Source: Kutzneria viridogrisea | GTDB taxonomy: Bacteria; Actinomycetota; Actinomycetes; Mycobacteriales; Pseudonocardiaceae | Assembly: GCA_014138725.1 (NCBI GenBank) | Contig: JACJID010000003.1 | Coordinates: 1,178,001-1,242,000 of the forward strand | Length of the DNA stretch: 64,000 nucleotides | Direction: 5' to 3' | Shown: piece by piece, positions 1 to 9,333 of the stretch | Layout of the letters: each line of letters starts with the position of its first letter | Position numbering within the stretch: position 1 is the first letter of the stretch | Translations under genes and position numbers: made by a program | Notes under the pieces: generated by a model | What the model was told of the DNA's origin: nothing | The model's input: the letters and a program-made list of their open reading frames with translations, nothing else | The model's database searches: none

Positions 1-3000
1 GACTTCACGTAGGTGCCGATGCCGCCGTTCCACAGCAGGTCGACCGGCGCGAGCAGGATCGCCTTGATCAGGTCCGTCGGCGCCAGGTGCACCACGTCCT
101 CGCCAAGGCCGAGCGCCGCCCTGGCCTGCGGGGTCAGCGGGATCGACTTGGCGGTGCGCGGCCACACGCCACCGCCCTCGCTGATCAGGTTGCGGTCGTA
201 GTCGTCCCAGGAGGAGCGCGGCAACTCGAACAGTCGCTTGCGCTCAGCGAAGGAGGACGCCGCGACCGGCACCGGGTCGATGAACACGTGCCGGTGGTCG
301 AACGCGGCAACCAGCCGGATGTGCTCGGAGAGCAGCATGCCGTTGCCGAACACGTCCCCTGACATGTCGCCGACACCGACCGTGGTGAACTCCTGCGTCT
401 GGGTGTCCACGCCCAGCTCGCGGAAGGCGCGCTTGACGCTCTCCCACGCGCCCTTCGCGGTGATGCCCATCTGCTTGTGGTCGTAGCCCACCGAACCGCC
501 GGAGGCGAAGGCGTCACCGAGCCAGAAGCCGTACTTGCCCGCGACCTCGTTGGCGATGTCGGAGAAGGTCGCGGTTCCCTTGTCGGCGGCGACCACGAGG
601 TAGGTGTCGTCACCGTCGAACCGGACCACCTGCGGAGCGGGCACGACCTGGCCCGCGTCCAGGTTGTCGGTCAGGTCGAGCAGGCCGGAGATGAACATCC
701 GGTAGCAGGCCACGCCCTCGGCCAGGAAGGCCTCGCGGTCCATGCCCGGATCGCCCTTGGGAGCCGGCGGCCGCTTGAGCACGAACCCGCCCTTGGCGCC
801 GACCGGCACGATCACCGCGTTCTTCACCGCCTGCGCCTTGACCAGGCCGAGGATCTCCGTGCGGAAGTCCTCACGCCGGTCGGACCAGCGCAAGCCGCCT
901 CGGGCGACCGGCCCGAACCGCAGGTGGACCCCTTCGAACCGGGTCGAGTAGACGAAGATCTCGAAGCGCGGCCGGGGATCGGGCAGGTCCGGCACGGCCC
1001 TCGGGTCGAGCTTGAACGCCAGGTACGGGCGAACCGCGTCCTGCGCGTCGCGGACGAAGTAGTTCGTGCGCAGCGTCGCGGTGATCAGCGCCAGCAGGCT
1101 GCGCAGGATGCGGTCGGCGTCGAGGCTGGTGACCTCGTCGATCATCGCCGTGATCTCGGCCGTGATCGACTCGGTGACCGCGCCCCGGCTGTCCTCGGAC
1201 AGGGCCGGGTCGAACCGGGACTCGAACAGCTTCACCAGGGCTGCGGCCACACCGGTGTGCCGCAGCACCGCGTCCTCGATGTAGTCCTGGCTGTACGGCG
1301 TGCCGGCCTGGCGCAGGTACTTGGCGTACGCGCGCAGTACCGAAGCCTGACGCCAGCTCAGTCCCGCGCGCAGCACCAGTGCGTTGAAGCTGTCGACCTC
1401 GGCCTCGTCCTTCCAGGCCGCCGCGAAGGCGTCCTGGAACAGGATGCGAACCGTGTTCAGGTCCGCGGTGGCCAGTCGCTCCAGCGCGGCTGCCTCGATG
1501 CGCAGCCCGAAGTCGAAGATCCAGCACTGGGTGCCGTCCTCGCGCTGGATCTCGTAGGGCCGCTCGTCGACGACCTCCACGCCCATGCGCTGCAGCACCG
1601 GCAGCACCGCGGACAGCGTTACCCGCTCGCCGGCCAGGTAGAGCTTGAACCGCCGCTCCCCGGGCTCGGCGTCGACCGGCATGTAGAAGGACATGTCCAG
1701 GTCGCCCTCGGCCAGCGACTGGATCCGGCGCAGGTCGGCCAGGCCCTCGGCCGCGGTGAAGTCTTCCTTGTAGCTTTCCGGGAAAGCTGTCGCGAAGCGC
1801 TGCCCCTGTTCGGTGGCCGACTCCGCGCCCAGCGGGCTCTGCACCGTGTTCTCGTCGATGTGCTCGGCCAGGATCGCCTCGGCCATGAGGTCGTCCCAGC
1901 TGCGCACCGCCTCACCGAGACGGGCCTGGATGTGCGCCGCGTTCGGCTCGACGAGCTCGCTGGGCTCGGTGTGCACCACGAAGTGCACACGTGCGAGCGG
2001 GCTCTCCCCCACCAGCGCGCTGTACTCCAGGTTCTTGCCACGGAGCTCGTCGAGCAGCACCTCCTGCATGGCCAGCCGGGAGGTCGTCGTGTAGCGGTCC
2101 CTGGGCAGATAGACCAGGCAGGAGAAGAAACGACCGTAGGGGTCGCGACGCAGGAACAGGCGCAGCCTGCGCCGCTCAGCCAGCGCCAGCACACCCGTCG
2201 CGGTGTCATACAGGGTGTCGGTGTCCGCCGAGAACAGCTCGCTGCGCGGGTAGTTCTGGATGACCTCCAGAATCCGCTGGCCGGAGTAGGACTCCAGCGG
2301 GAAGCCCGCACGGTGGATGACGTCGCGGACCCGGCGGCTGATCACCGGAATGTCCAGCACGTCCTCGTGCAGGGCGGAGGTGGTGAAGACCCCCAGGAAG
2401 CGGTGCTCACCGGAGACCTTGCCCTGTGCGTCGAAGGTCTTCACGCCGACGTAGTACGGGTACATCGAGCGGTGCACTGCGGACGGCGCACTGGCCTGGG
2501 TCAGCACCAGCAACTCCGGTGCGAGGGCGTGCGCCGCGGTGTCCGGCCCCGCGGTGAGGCTGCGGGCGGCGAGGCTGTCCTGCCTCAGCACGCCCAGCCC
2601 TGAGGCCAGCACCGCGCGCAGCGCGGGCTCGTCGCCACCGGCGGGGTCGTCGACCAGCTCGTACTGCCGGTATCCGATGAAGGTGAAGTGGCCTTCAGCC
2701 AGCCAGCGCAGCAGGCTCGCACCGTCGGCGACCTCGTCGGCCGACAGCTGTGGCGGGTTCTGGGTGAGTTCCTCGGCGAGCTGGCGCGCGGTACCCGCCA
2801 TCTTGTCGGTGTCCTCGACGACCTCCCGGACGTCGCTGACCACGGAGACGAGGCGGTTCTCCAGCTCGCGACCGCGCTCGGCGTCGGTGATGAGGTCGAC
2901 CTCGACGTGCATCCAGGACTCGGCCAGCGAGTCCTTCGGCGGTGCTGCGGGGTCCGCGTCCGGCAGCACCTCGTGCAGTGCACCGGCCACGTCCCTGCGC

Positions 3001-3428
3001 ACCACGACGATCGGGTGCACCACCCGGTGGACCTGGATGCCGCTGCGGATCAGCGCCGACGAGATCGAGTCGACCAGGTAGGGCATGTCGTCGGTGACGA
3101 TCTGCACGACCGTGACCGGGCAGCTCCACCCGTCCTGGGCACGGCTGGGGTTGATGATGCGGACGACGGGACGCCCAGGAACGCGGCTCTCGGCGAGCTG
3201 ATAGGTCGACCGGACCGCTCCGACCAGGTCGCTGGGATCGTCATCGATGACTTCCTCAGCGGGGACGTAGCGGTAGTAGAGGGAGATCAGTTCGGCGAGT
3301 TCGGGTGCGGCGTCGATCGCTGCCGCGATCAGTTCGTCACGTACCTGTTCGGGACTGTCCAGCCGGTCTTCGCGGCTTCCACCGGTATCGGCGTCGGCAG
3401 GGCGGGACGGGGCTCCAGTCGAGGTCAT
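1..3428 (-). CDS. gdh: NAD-specific glutamate dehydrogenase (large type), C-terminus beyond the window
   Basis: About 1142 codons of a protein whose family is usually near 1600 residues; the frame runs off the left edge, so the C-terminus is missing. The family catalyses NAD-dependent oxidative deamination of L-glutamate to 2-oxoglutarate. The long N-terminal regulatory part contains text such as HFTFIGYRQYEL and AESWMHVEVDLIT, typical of the bacterial NAD-GDH family. The catalytic half shows RGGLRWSDRREDFRTEILGL followed by VGAKGGFVLK, the glycine-rich segment with the substrate lysine. Start chosen at ATG 3428, with GGAG about nine bases upstream; GTG 3443 in the same frame is an alternative. 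No complete open frame is seen on the opposite strand that makes better protein sense. Cytosolic catabolic enzyme; stands alone on this strand. Confidence 0.93.
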   Translation of the reverse strand, partial: MTSTGAPSRPADADTGGSREDRLDSPEQVRDELIAAAIDAAPELAELISLYYRYVPAEEVIDDDPSDLVGAVRSTYQLAESRVPGRPVVRIINPSRAQDGWSCPVTVVQIVTDDMPYLVDSISSALIRSGIQVHRVVHPIVVVRRDVAGALHEVLPDADPAAPPKDSLAESWMHVEVDLITDAERGRELENRLVSVVSDVREVVEDTDKMAGTARQLAEELTQNPPQLSADEVADGASLLRWLAEGHFTFIGYRQYELVDDPAGGDEPALRAVLASGLGVLRQDSLAARSLTAGPDTAAHALAPELLVLTQASAPSAVHRSMYPYYVGVKTFDAQGKVSGEHRFLGVFTTSALHEDVLDIPVISRRVRDVIHRAGFPLESYSGQRILEVIQNYPRSELFSADTDTLYDTATGVLALAERRRLRLFLRRDPYGRFFSCLVYLPRDRYTTTSRLAMQEVLLDELRGKNLEYSALVGESPLARVHFVVHTEPSELVEPNAAHIQARLGEAVRSWDDLMAEAILAEHIDENTVQSPLGAESATEQGQRFATAFPESYKEDFTAAEGLADLRRIQSLAEGDLDMSFYMPVDAEPGERRFKLYLAGERVTLSAVLPVLQRMGVEVVDERPYEIQREDGTQCWIFDFGLRIEAAALERLATADLNTVRILFQDAFAAAWKDEAEVDSFNALVLRAGLSWRQASVLRAYAKYLRQAGTPYSQDYIEDAVLRHTGVAAALVKLFESRFDPALSEDSRGAVTESITAEITAMIDEVTSLDADRILRSLLALITATLRTNYFVRDAQDAVRPYLAFKLDPRAVPDLPDPRPRFEIFVYSTRFEGVHLRFGPVARGGLRWSDRREDFRTEILGLVKAQAVKNAVIVPVGAKGGFVLKRPPAPKGDPGMDREAFLAEGVACYRMFISGLLDLTDNLDAGQVVPAPQVVRFDGDDTYLVVAADKGTATFSDIANEVAGKYGFWLGDAFASGGSVGYDHKQMGITAKGAWESVKRAFRELGVDTQTQEFTTVGVGDMSGDVFGNGMLLSEHIRLVAAFDHRHVFIDPVPVAASSFAERKRLFELPRSSWDDYDRNLISEGGGVWPRTAKSIPLTPQARAALGLGEDVVHLAPTDLIKAILLAPVDLLWNGGIGTYVK

Positions 3429-3590
3429 GTCAGGCGACTCCACGCTATCCGGCGCCTCGGTGCGCCGGGACCACCGTTCACCCTAGTTGGGGACGAATGC
3501 CGGTACCGCAAGGGGTTGCAGGCTGAATCGAACGTGTGACGACTGCCACCACGGGACACGCGTGGTTACTGACCGGTCGGTTTGCCGGCC

Positions 3591-6584
3591 TCACCGGTCG
3601 GGCGGAGTCCAGGTCCACTCCGACCAGTCACGCTCGGGCTCCCGCCGCCGCTTCGGAACACTGTCGTGATCATCAGCAAAGGTGGGCGCGGACCAGCTGT
3701 CGAGTGCCGAAGAGTCCGGTCGAGCAGGCGAGGCGGCACCGTTGTGACCGGAGAAGACCCAATCGGACAGCATCGGCGGCTCTGCGGAACCGTTTTGCAC
3801 ACCAGGCCCTTCCTCACGCTTGGCACGCCTGCCCGTCGACACGGGCTGCCAGTCGTAACTGTCCGATTGAACCTGTTGGCGAGGTTGCTCCGCTTGCGCC
3901 CGGCGTAGCTGTTCCTGACGTCGAGCTTCCTCGCGGGCCTGCTCCTCCTTCTCTTCTTCGTGCTGCGTGGATTCGAAGGCGACGAGTGCCTCCGCCAGCA
4001 GGTCGGCCAGTTCGGACCGGGATCGCCGACCACTGGATGAGGGTTCTTCACGTTGTTCGGTAGCAGGCTCGACCCCCGGTGCCGATACCTCAGGTTCCGG
4101 TCGCCATTCAGGTTCCAAGTCATAGGTCGGACTCGCAGGCGGGACGGCCCCCAGAGCGCTGGTGTCAAAGAGCACCGTGGCTGCCTCGGAGCTATCCCAG
4201 TCCGGCAAGGCCGGCCCAGGGGACTCGCCGGGCGGAAGCGTGACCGGTTGCGGCGAGAGTTCGGGAGCCGAAGGCTCCGGGGTGGTCGGCCAGGAATCAG
4301 CGACCGCCTGTGCCGCAGGTTCTGCTTCGGGCACCCGAAGTGCATCAGGCTCCGTCACCCAGGAGGACGACGGCACAGTCGACTTGCTGGCCGTGGGTGC
4401 CTGCAGTTTCCACTGGACTTCGTCGCCGGCGACCTCAGGGCTGTCGGTGTCGCTCTTGCGCCTGCGACCTGAACTCGACTGATTCCTCGTCGGGACTTCG
4501 CTTTCGGCACTTGTGGGCGGCTCAGACGGCTCCGGAGCCCTTCGTCGCCCACCAGTTCCACTGGCCGCTGCGAGTAGTTCAGCGAGCGACGCAAGACTGG
4601 GCCGATTCGGATCATCCGTCGCGTGCCTCGACGAAGGTTCAGCAGCGGCTACCCGATCCTCAGCCCGCCTTCGCCCTCCCGTGTGCTGGGGCGCAGGTGC
4701 GTCAACTGCCGGAGCGGGCTGCTCGGGCTGCTCGCCAACTGTCCTGAAGAATGCCGCCAGACCATTCTGCGCCGACGGCCTGCTCCGCTCGCCTGACGTC
4801 GTGTCGTCGGAGAACATACCGGTGGTGGCTTCAGCCTTCGCCACGATCTGGTCGGGCTGGCCAGCCGAGTCCGTGCCCCGTCCTCGCCACCGATCAGCAG
4901 CCTGCGCCCATGCAGCGGACAACCCAGCCGCAGGTTCTTCGGGAGTACGAGCCCTCCTGCGGGGCAACTCCGCACCTTCCACATCAGAAGGAGATCCCGC
5001 GACATCGGGCGGAGTCTCGCCCACGCCGAGCTCAGTCCTTGCCTCAGACAAGGCTCGGTCGGCATCAGTGAGCAATGCTTCCCCACCGCTGCCCTGCCGG
5101 TATTCGGCGACAGCTGTTCGCACAGTCACCGGCAGATCAGGCGTGACCTCGGAGCGGAACTCGTCAGCCCACCGTTGGGCCTGGTCCCTGGTGGTGTGCG
5201 GAAGCAGAACGGCGAGTTCGTCACCGCTGACCCGTCCCACGGCCGCCTTGTCCGGAGCCGTGTTCTTGACCTTGTCAGCGACCTGGCGCAGGACCTGTTC
5301 ATCCAGTTTGCCCGAGCCCGACATCGCTGCCGGATCGACGTCAAGCAGGACGAGCGTCAAAGCGTGGTCCACGTACCCGCCGTTGACCACCGCGTCGAGT
5401 TGTCTCCTGAACCCACGCCGATTGAGCAACCCAGTCAGGTCATCCCTGTCAGGCGGCCGCTGCCCGCGTCTGACGGGCGTGCGCACGATCGACGAGAGCT
5501 GCTCTTTCAGGCCGGTGGGCTCGCGGTGAGCGGCGGAGAACTCCTCCGCCAGCTTGGCGCGAACCGAGTAAAGGGCCCGCGACCTGCGGCGTTCCGCCGC
5601 GTGGGCGCTGCGCAGGCAGGCCAGCGCATCAGACAGCCGCCCAGCGAGTTCGTGGACGTGGGCCAGGGCGAGTTTACTTTCCGAGAGGAGAGCGTCCAGC
5701 TGATGCCGTTCGGCGCTGTCCGCGACATCGCACAACAGGTCGTTGGCGATCTCCGCGCGGCCGGCAGGTAGATGAACCCTTGTCGCGAGCGCAAGCTTGA
5801 GCCAGCCAATCGCAGCGGCCGAAGGTGCGCGAACAGGCTGGTCCACAACGGGAGCCGCGGCGTCGATCGCCTCTGCGACCTGTTCGGAGTCCATGAGCCC
5901 GCAAACCAACTCCAGGACCAGCCTGCCAACGACGTATCCGGAGTCAGCAGCACTGTCCGTCAGTTGCGAGAGGAGACCAAGCCCGTCTCGGGCGGACTCC
6001 ACCGCGGCCTTGAGATCGCCCCATCGCCGGTGCTGACGCGCGGCCGACGCGCGCAGCAAGGCTCGTGAGAGCAGCTTGGTGTCCGTATCGAGCTGCGCGT
6101 CTTCCGTGTAGAGCCGATCAGCTTCGTCCAGCGCTTCGGTGAGTTCCTTGCTTCGCCCGATGACTACCAGGCAGTCACTCAGCCCAACCAGCGCGGCTGC
6201 ACGGATCTCCGCTGCCGCGCCCCCGGTTTGCAGGACTGGCTTGAGCACTCCGAAGCCGGTCAGTGGCACACCCGCAGCGCGAGCGCTCGCCGCAAGCTCG
6301 ATCCGCAGTCGCCAACACAACTCGTCGTCGCCTGCTGACTCGGCCGCCTTGAGCGCCGCAACGGCACGCTCTGCCGCTTGCACTCCGCGGTCAAGGCGGT
6401 TGAGGGCGAACACCGCCAGGGCTTCCGCCCTCAACCGCTCTGGCTCGTCCCTACGACCTGCGGCAAGCGCGGCGGCCCGTTCACTGAGCACCAGACTCAG
6501 TTCCGGGGCACGCCAACGCAGATGCCAGGCGGGCTCGTTGAGCGTTCCCACCTCTGCATCAATGCGTGCTTCGCCTTCGGCCAC
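3591..6584 (-). CDS. Degenerate GGDEF-domain protein with helical N-terminus and long disordered tail
   Basis: About 997 residues. The N-terminal ~380 residues are Ala/Leu-rich helical repeats of TPR character. They are followed by a GGDEF-like domain (DDLTGLLNRRGF near residue 385, VGRVSGDELAVLL near 450). The signature GGDEF is replaced by SGDEL, and the usual FKxxND metal/substrate segment is altered to PAAMSGSG, so diguanylate cyclase activity is doubtful. The second half is Pro/Ser/Glu-rich, predicted unstructured, with at least five copies of a short basic motif of the form (S/T)GRR or GGRRR, and ends in a Trp-rich segment (DWSEWTW). Start chosen at GTG 6584, 14 bases after the ettA stop, so the two genes are probably co-transcribed. 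The upstream in-frame extension overlaps ettA and has low-complexity Arg-rich sequence, so it was rejected. Function unknown; a signalling or scaffold role is an inference. Confidence 0.75.
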   Translation of the reverse strand: MAEGEARIDAEVGTLNEPAWHLRWRAPELSLVLSERAAALAAGRRDEPERLRAEALAVFALNRLDRGVQAAERAVAALKAAESAGDDELCWRLRIELAASARAAGVPLTGFGVLKPVLQTGGAAAEIRAAALVGLSDCLVVIGRSKELTEALDEADRLYTEDAQLDTDTKLLSRALLRASAARQHRRWGDLKAAVESARDGLGLLSQLTDSAADSGYVVGRLVLELVCGLMDSEQVAEAIDAAAPVVDQPVRAPSAAAIGWLKLALATRVHLPAGRAEIANDLLCDVADSAERHQLDALLSESKLALAHVHELAGRLSDALACLRSAHAAERRRSRALYSVRAKLAEEFSAAHREPTGLKEQLSSIVRTPVRRGQRPPDRDDLTGLLNRRGFRRQLDAVVNGGYVDHALTLVLLDVDPAAMSGSGKLDEQVLRQVADKVKNTAPDKAAVGRVSGDELAVLLPHTTRDQAQRWADEFRSEVTPDLPVTVRTAVAEYRQGSGGEALLTDADRALSEARTELGVGETPPDVAGSPSDVEGAELPRRRARTPEEPAAGLSAAWAQAADRWRGRGTDSAGQPDQIVAKAEATTGMFSDDTTSGERSRPSAQNGLAAFFRTVGEQPEQPAPAVDAPAPQHTGGRRRAEDRVAAAEPSSRHATDDPNRPSLASLAELLAAASGTGGRRRAPEPSEPPTSAESEVPTRNQSSSGRRRKSDTDSPEVAGDEVQWKLQAPTASKSTVPSSSWVTEPDALRVPEAEPAAQAVADSWPTTPEPSAPELSPQPVTLPPGESPGPALPDWDSSEAATVLFDTSALGAVPPASPTYDLEPEWRPEPEVSAPGVEPATEQREEPSSSGRRSRSELADLLAEALVAFESTQHEEEKEEQAREEARRQEQLRRAQAEQPRQQVQSDSYDWQPVSTGRRAKREEGPGVQNGSAEPPMLSDWVFSGHNGAASPARPDSSALDSWSAPTFADDHDSVPKRRREPERDWSEWTWTPPDR

Positions 6585-6598
6585 GATGGAGTGCCGCC

Positions 6599-8275
6599 TC
6601 AGTCCCTGGTGAGCTTCCGGTGTGTGACACGGTGCGGCCGCGCGGCGTCCGCACCAAGTCGGTCGATCTTGTTCTTCTCGTACCCCTCGAAGTTGCCCTC
6701 GAACCAGAACCACCGAGCCGGGTCCTCGTCCGTGCCCTCCCAGGCAAGGATGTGGGTTGCGACGCGGTCGAGGAACCACCGATCGTGGGAGATCACGACC
6801 GCGCACCCGGGGAACTGCTCGAGGGCGTTCTCCAGCGAGCCCAGCGTCTCCACGTCGAGGTCGTTGGTCGGCTCGTCGAGCAGGATCAGGTTGCCGCCCA
6901 GCTTGAGCGTCAGTGCGAGGTTCAACCGGTTGCGCTCGCCGCCGGAAAGCACACCCGAGGGCTTCTGCTGATCAGCCCCCTTGAACCCGAACGCGCTGAC
7001 ATACGCCCTGGATGGCATCTCGGTCTGGCCGACGTGGATGTAGTCCAGACCTTCGGAGACGACCTCCCAGACCGTCTTCTTGGGGTCAATGCCACCCCGG
7101 TTCTGGTCGACGTAGGACAGCTTGACCGTCTCGCCGATCTTGACGTTGCCCTCGTCCGGCTGCTCAAGGCCGACGATCGTCTTGAACAGCGTCGTCTTGC
7201 CGACACCGTTCGGGCCGATCACACCGACGATGCCGTTGCGCGGAAGGTCGAATGACAGGCCATCGATGAGGACCCGCTCACCGAACCCCTTGCGCAGGCG
7301 GTCGACCTCGACCACCACGTTGCCCAGACGCGGGCCCGGCGGGATCTGGATCTCCTCGAAGTCGAGCTTGCGAGTCTTCTCCGCCTCGATCGCCATCTCC
7401 TCGTAGCGCTGCAGACGGGCCTTGGACTTGGCCTGGCGGGCCTTGGCGCCGGAACGGACCCAATCGAGCTCGTCCTTGAGGCGCTTCTGCAGCTTGGCGT
7501 CCTTCTTGCCCTGGACTGCGAGCCGCTCGGCCTTCTTCTCGAGGTAAGTGGAGTAGTTCCCCTCGTACCCGATCACCCTGCCGCGATCGACCTCCATGAT
7601 CCACTGGGCGACGTTGTCGAGGAAGTAGCGATCGTGTGTGACGGCGAGCACGGCGCCGGCGTACTGCGCGAGGTGCTGCTCCAGCCACAGGACGCTCTCG
7701 GCATCAAGGTGGTTGGTGGGCTCGTCCAGCAGCAAGAGGTCAGGCTTGCTCAACAGCAGCTTGCACAGTGCGACACGTCGACGCTCTCCACCGGAGAGTT
7801 TGGTGACATCAGCATCGGGGGGCGGGCAGCGCAGGGCATCCATCGCCTGCTCCAGTTGCGAATCCAGGTCCCACGCGTCCGCGTGATCGAGCTCCTCCTG
7901 GAGCTTGCCCATCTCCTCCATGAGCTCGTCGGAGTAGTCGGTGGCGAGCTTCTCCGCGATCTCGTTGAACCGGTGGAGCTTGACCATGACCTCGCCAACA
8001 CCCTCCTCGACGTTGCCGAGGACGGTCTTCTCCTCGTTGAGGGGGGGCTCCTGCTGCAGGATGCCGACCGAGTAGCCCGGGCTGAGGAACGCCTCGCCGT
8101 TGCTCGGCTGGTCAAGGCCAGCCATGATCTTGAGCACAGTGGACTTGCCAGCGCCGTTGGGGCCGACAACACCGATCTTGGCGCCGGGGAGGAACGCGGT
8201 CGTGACGTCGTCGAGGATGACCTTGTCCCCGTGCGTCTTGCGCGCCTTTTTCATGGTGTAGATGAACTCGGCCAT
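6599..8275 (-). CDS. ettA: ABC-F ribosome-associated ATPase EttA (energy-dependent translational throttle A)
   Basis: 558 residues, close to the 555 of E. coli EttA. Two ABC domains without membrane segments: Walker A GPNGAGKST near residue 39, signature LSGGERRR and LDEPTNHLD in the first; GPNGVGKTT near 355, LSGGERNR and LDEPTNDLD in the second. The linker between them is rich in Lys/Arg (RLKDELDWVRSGAKARQAKSKARLQRYEE), the part that contacts tRNA and ribosome in ABC-F proteins. Start is ATG 8275 (MAEFIYTMKKARK, the standard actinobacterial start of this protein). The longer open frame has no homology-like sequence. EttA gates entry of 70S initiation complexes into elongation according to ATP/ADP. 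The GGDEF-like gene follows after 14 bases. Confidence 0.95.
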   Translation of the reverse strand: MAEFIYTMKKARKTHGDKVILDDVTTAFLPGAKIGVVGPNGAGKSTVLKIMAGLDQPSNGEAFLSPGYSVGILQQEPPLNEEKTVLGNVEEGVGEVMVKLHRFNEIAEKLATDYSDELMEEMGKLQEELDHADAWDLDSQLEQAMDALRCPPPDADVTKLSGGERRRVALCKLLLSKPDLLLLDEPTNHLDAESVLWLEQHLAQYAGAVLAVTHDRYFLDNVAQWIMEVDRGRVIGYEGNYSTYLEKKAERLAVQGKKDAKLQKRLKDELDWVRSGAKARQAKSKARLQRYEEMAIEAEKTRKLDFEEIQIPPGPRLGNVVVEVDRLRKGFGERVLIDGLSFDLPRNGIVGVIGPNGVGKTTLFKTIVGLEQPDEGNVKIGETVKLSYVDQNRGGIDPKKTVWEVVSEGLDYIHVGQTEMPSRAYVSAFGFKGADQQKPSGVLSGGERNRLNLALTLKLGGNLILLDEPTNDLDVETLGSLENALEQFPGCAVVISHDRWFLDRVATHILAWEGTDEDPARWFWFEGNFEGYEKNKIDRLGADAARPHRVTHRKLTRD

Positions 8276-8569
8276 GGCCGCGATCGTAGAGCCGCACGAG
8301 TCGGACGAGTACCTCGGTAGCCATGAACGAGGTTCTTGACGCTCCGTAGTTGACTCGAACGAGGATGCCCCCTCGGCTTGTGTACCGCCGTTCGGACGCA
8401 CCCGACCAGCGGTTACCTACCTCTGGCCACCTACGCGGACCCTACCGGCGAGCACAGCCACCGCTGGCGCCAACTCCCCAAGCGACCCTTGACCGTCGCC
8501 ATCAGAACCAGCAGGCACCTCGAGGCGGCGGGGCGGTGCGCTCCGCCCAACGCACCGCACCGCCACTCG

Positions 8570-9028
8570 TCAACCGGCAACCGCGGACAGCACGTCTTCG
8601 GTCTGAGCCGCCCGCTCGCCCTCAACGAGTTCGAATCGCACCGGCTTGGCCTCCTCGCCCGATTCAGAGGTGGGCCTTCGGTTCACCCGAGCTGTGCACT
8701 TCGCGAGATTCGGCCCCACGGCCGATGCATCCAGCCGGAGCTGCGTGCGTTCCTCGCCGTTGACCTGGTAGCGCTCCTGGTAGACCCGTCCGGTCACGAC
8801 AACCGGGTCCCCCTTCTTCAATGACTCGAGAACTCCGACTGCGAGCTTCCTCCAGCACGTCACCTGGAAGTAGATCCGCTCCCCATCCACCCACTGGGCC
8901 GTGTCCTTGACATACCTCCTCTCAGTGGAGATCACACCGAAGTTCACTACTTTCACACCCTCCATCGTCGTGCGCTCGACCAGATCCCGAGTGACGTTAC
9001 CGACAACTGTAATCACAGTTTCAAACAT
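8570..9028 (-). CDS. ssb: Single-stranded DNA-binding protein (short SSB paralogue)
   Basis: 152 residues. OB-fold sequence with the family features TVVGNVTRDLVER, VNFGVISTERRYV, YFQVTCWRKLAVGVLESLKKGDPVVVTGRVYQE. Most actinobacteria have an essential SSB encoded with ribosomal protein genes and a shorter second paralogue. This one is not beside rpsF/rplI and lacks the acidic C-terminal tip (DDDxPF), ending instead in AAQTEDVLSAVAG, so it fits the accessory paralogue class. Start chosen at ATG 9028 (MFETVITVVGN), preceded by GAAGGG at seven bases; the ATG 15 bases further upstream is less well placed. The missing tip suggests it does not recruit the usual SSB partners (inference). Confidence 0.88.
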   Translation of the reverse strand: MFETVITVVGNVTRDLVERTTMEGVKVVNFGVISTERRYVKDTAQWVDGERIYFQVTCWRKLAVGVLESLKKGDPVVVTGRVYQERYQVNGEERTQLRLDASAVGPNLAKCTARVNRRPTSESGEEAKPVRFELVEGERAAQTEDVLSAVAG

Positions 9029-9333
9029 TTCAGCGCCCTTCACGAGGCAAAGCCAATGGAACGTCTTTCACCACAAACTGCTACCAACAAGTACAGCCTG
9101 ACACCACCAGCACCTGCCCGGAAGCACCTAGACGCAGCCTGTGGACAACCGGACCACCTGTGGACAGGCACCCAGATAACGATCTTGCGACACGCGAACT
9201 GTCAGGGGTGTGTGGTAATGCAAAAAATCAACGGCAACCCGATTGGGTGATAACAGGCCCTTGTCGAAGCAACCCCTTGCCAGAACAACCGACCGAACCT
9301 AGCGTCAGTGTCAAACCGACAACCGGGGGAGAA
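9029..9333. other. Divergent intergenic region between ssb and the DUF222-like gene
   Basis: About 305 bases without a gene, clearly more AT-rich than the surroundings. It must hold both divergent promoters. Two DnaA-box-like sites lie at 9140-9148 and 9159-9167 (see separate entry). No RNA gene or convincing hairpin was seen. Confidence 0.6.
9140..9167 (+). promoter_or_regulatory. Two DnaA-box-like sequences
   Basis: TGTGGACAA at 9140-9148 is an exact complement of the actinobacterial DnaA box TTGTCCACA. TGTGGACAG at 9159-9167 differs at one position. They are 19 bases apart, in the same orientation, in the ssb promoter region. Two boxes are too few for an origin; control of ssb by DnaA or chance are both possible. 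Confidence 0.35.

Noticed and set aside
477-2603. 708-codon plus-strand open frame opposite the glutamate dehydrogenase
   Set aside because: Low-complexity Arg/Gln/Val-rich composition and no motifs. The minus strand reads a continuous NAD-GDH.
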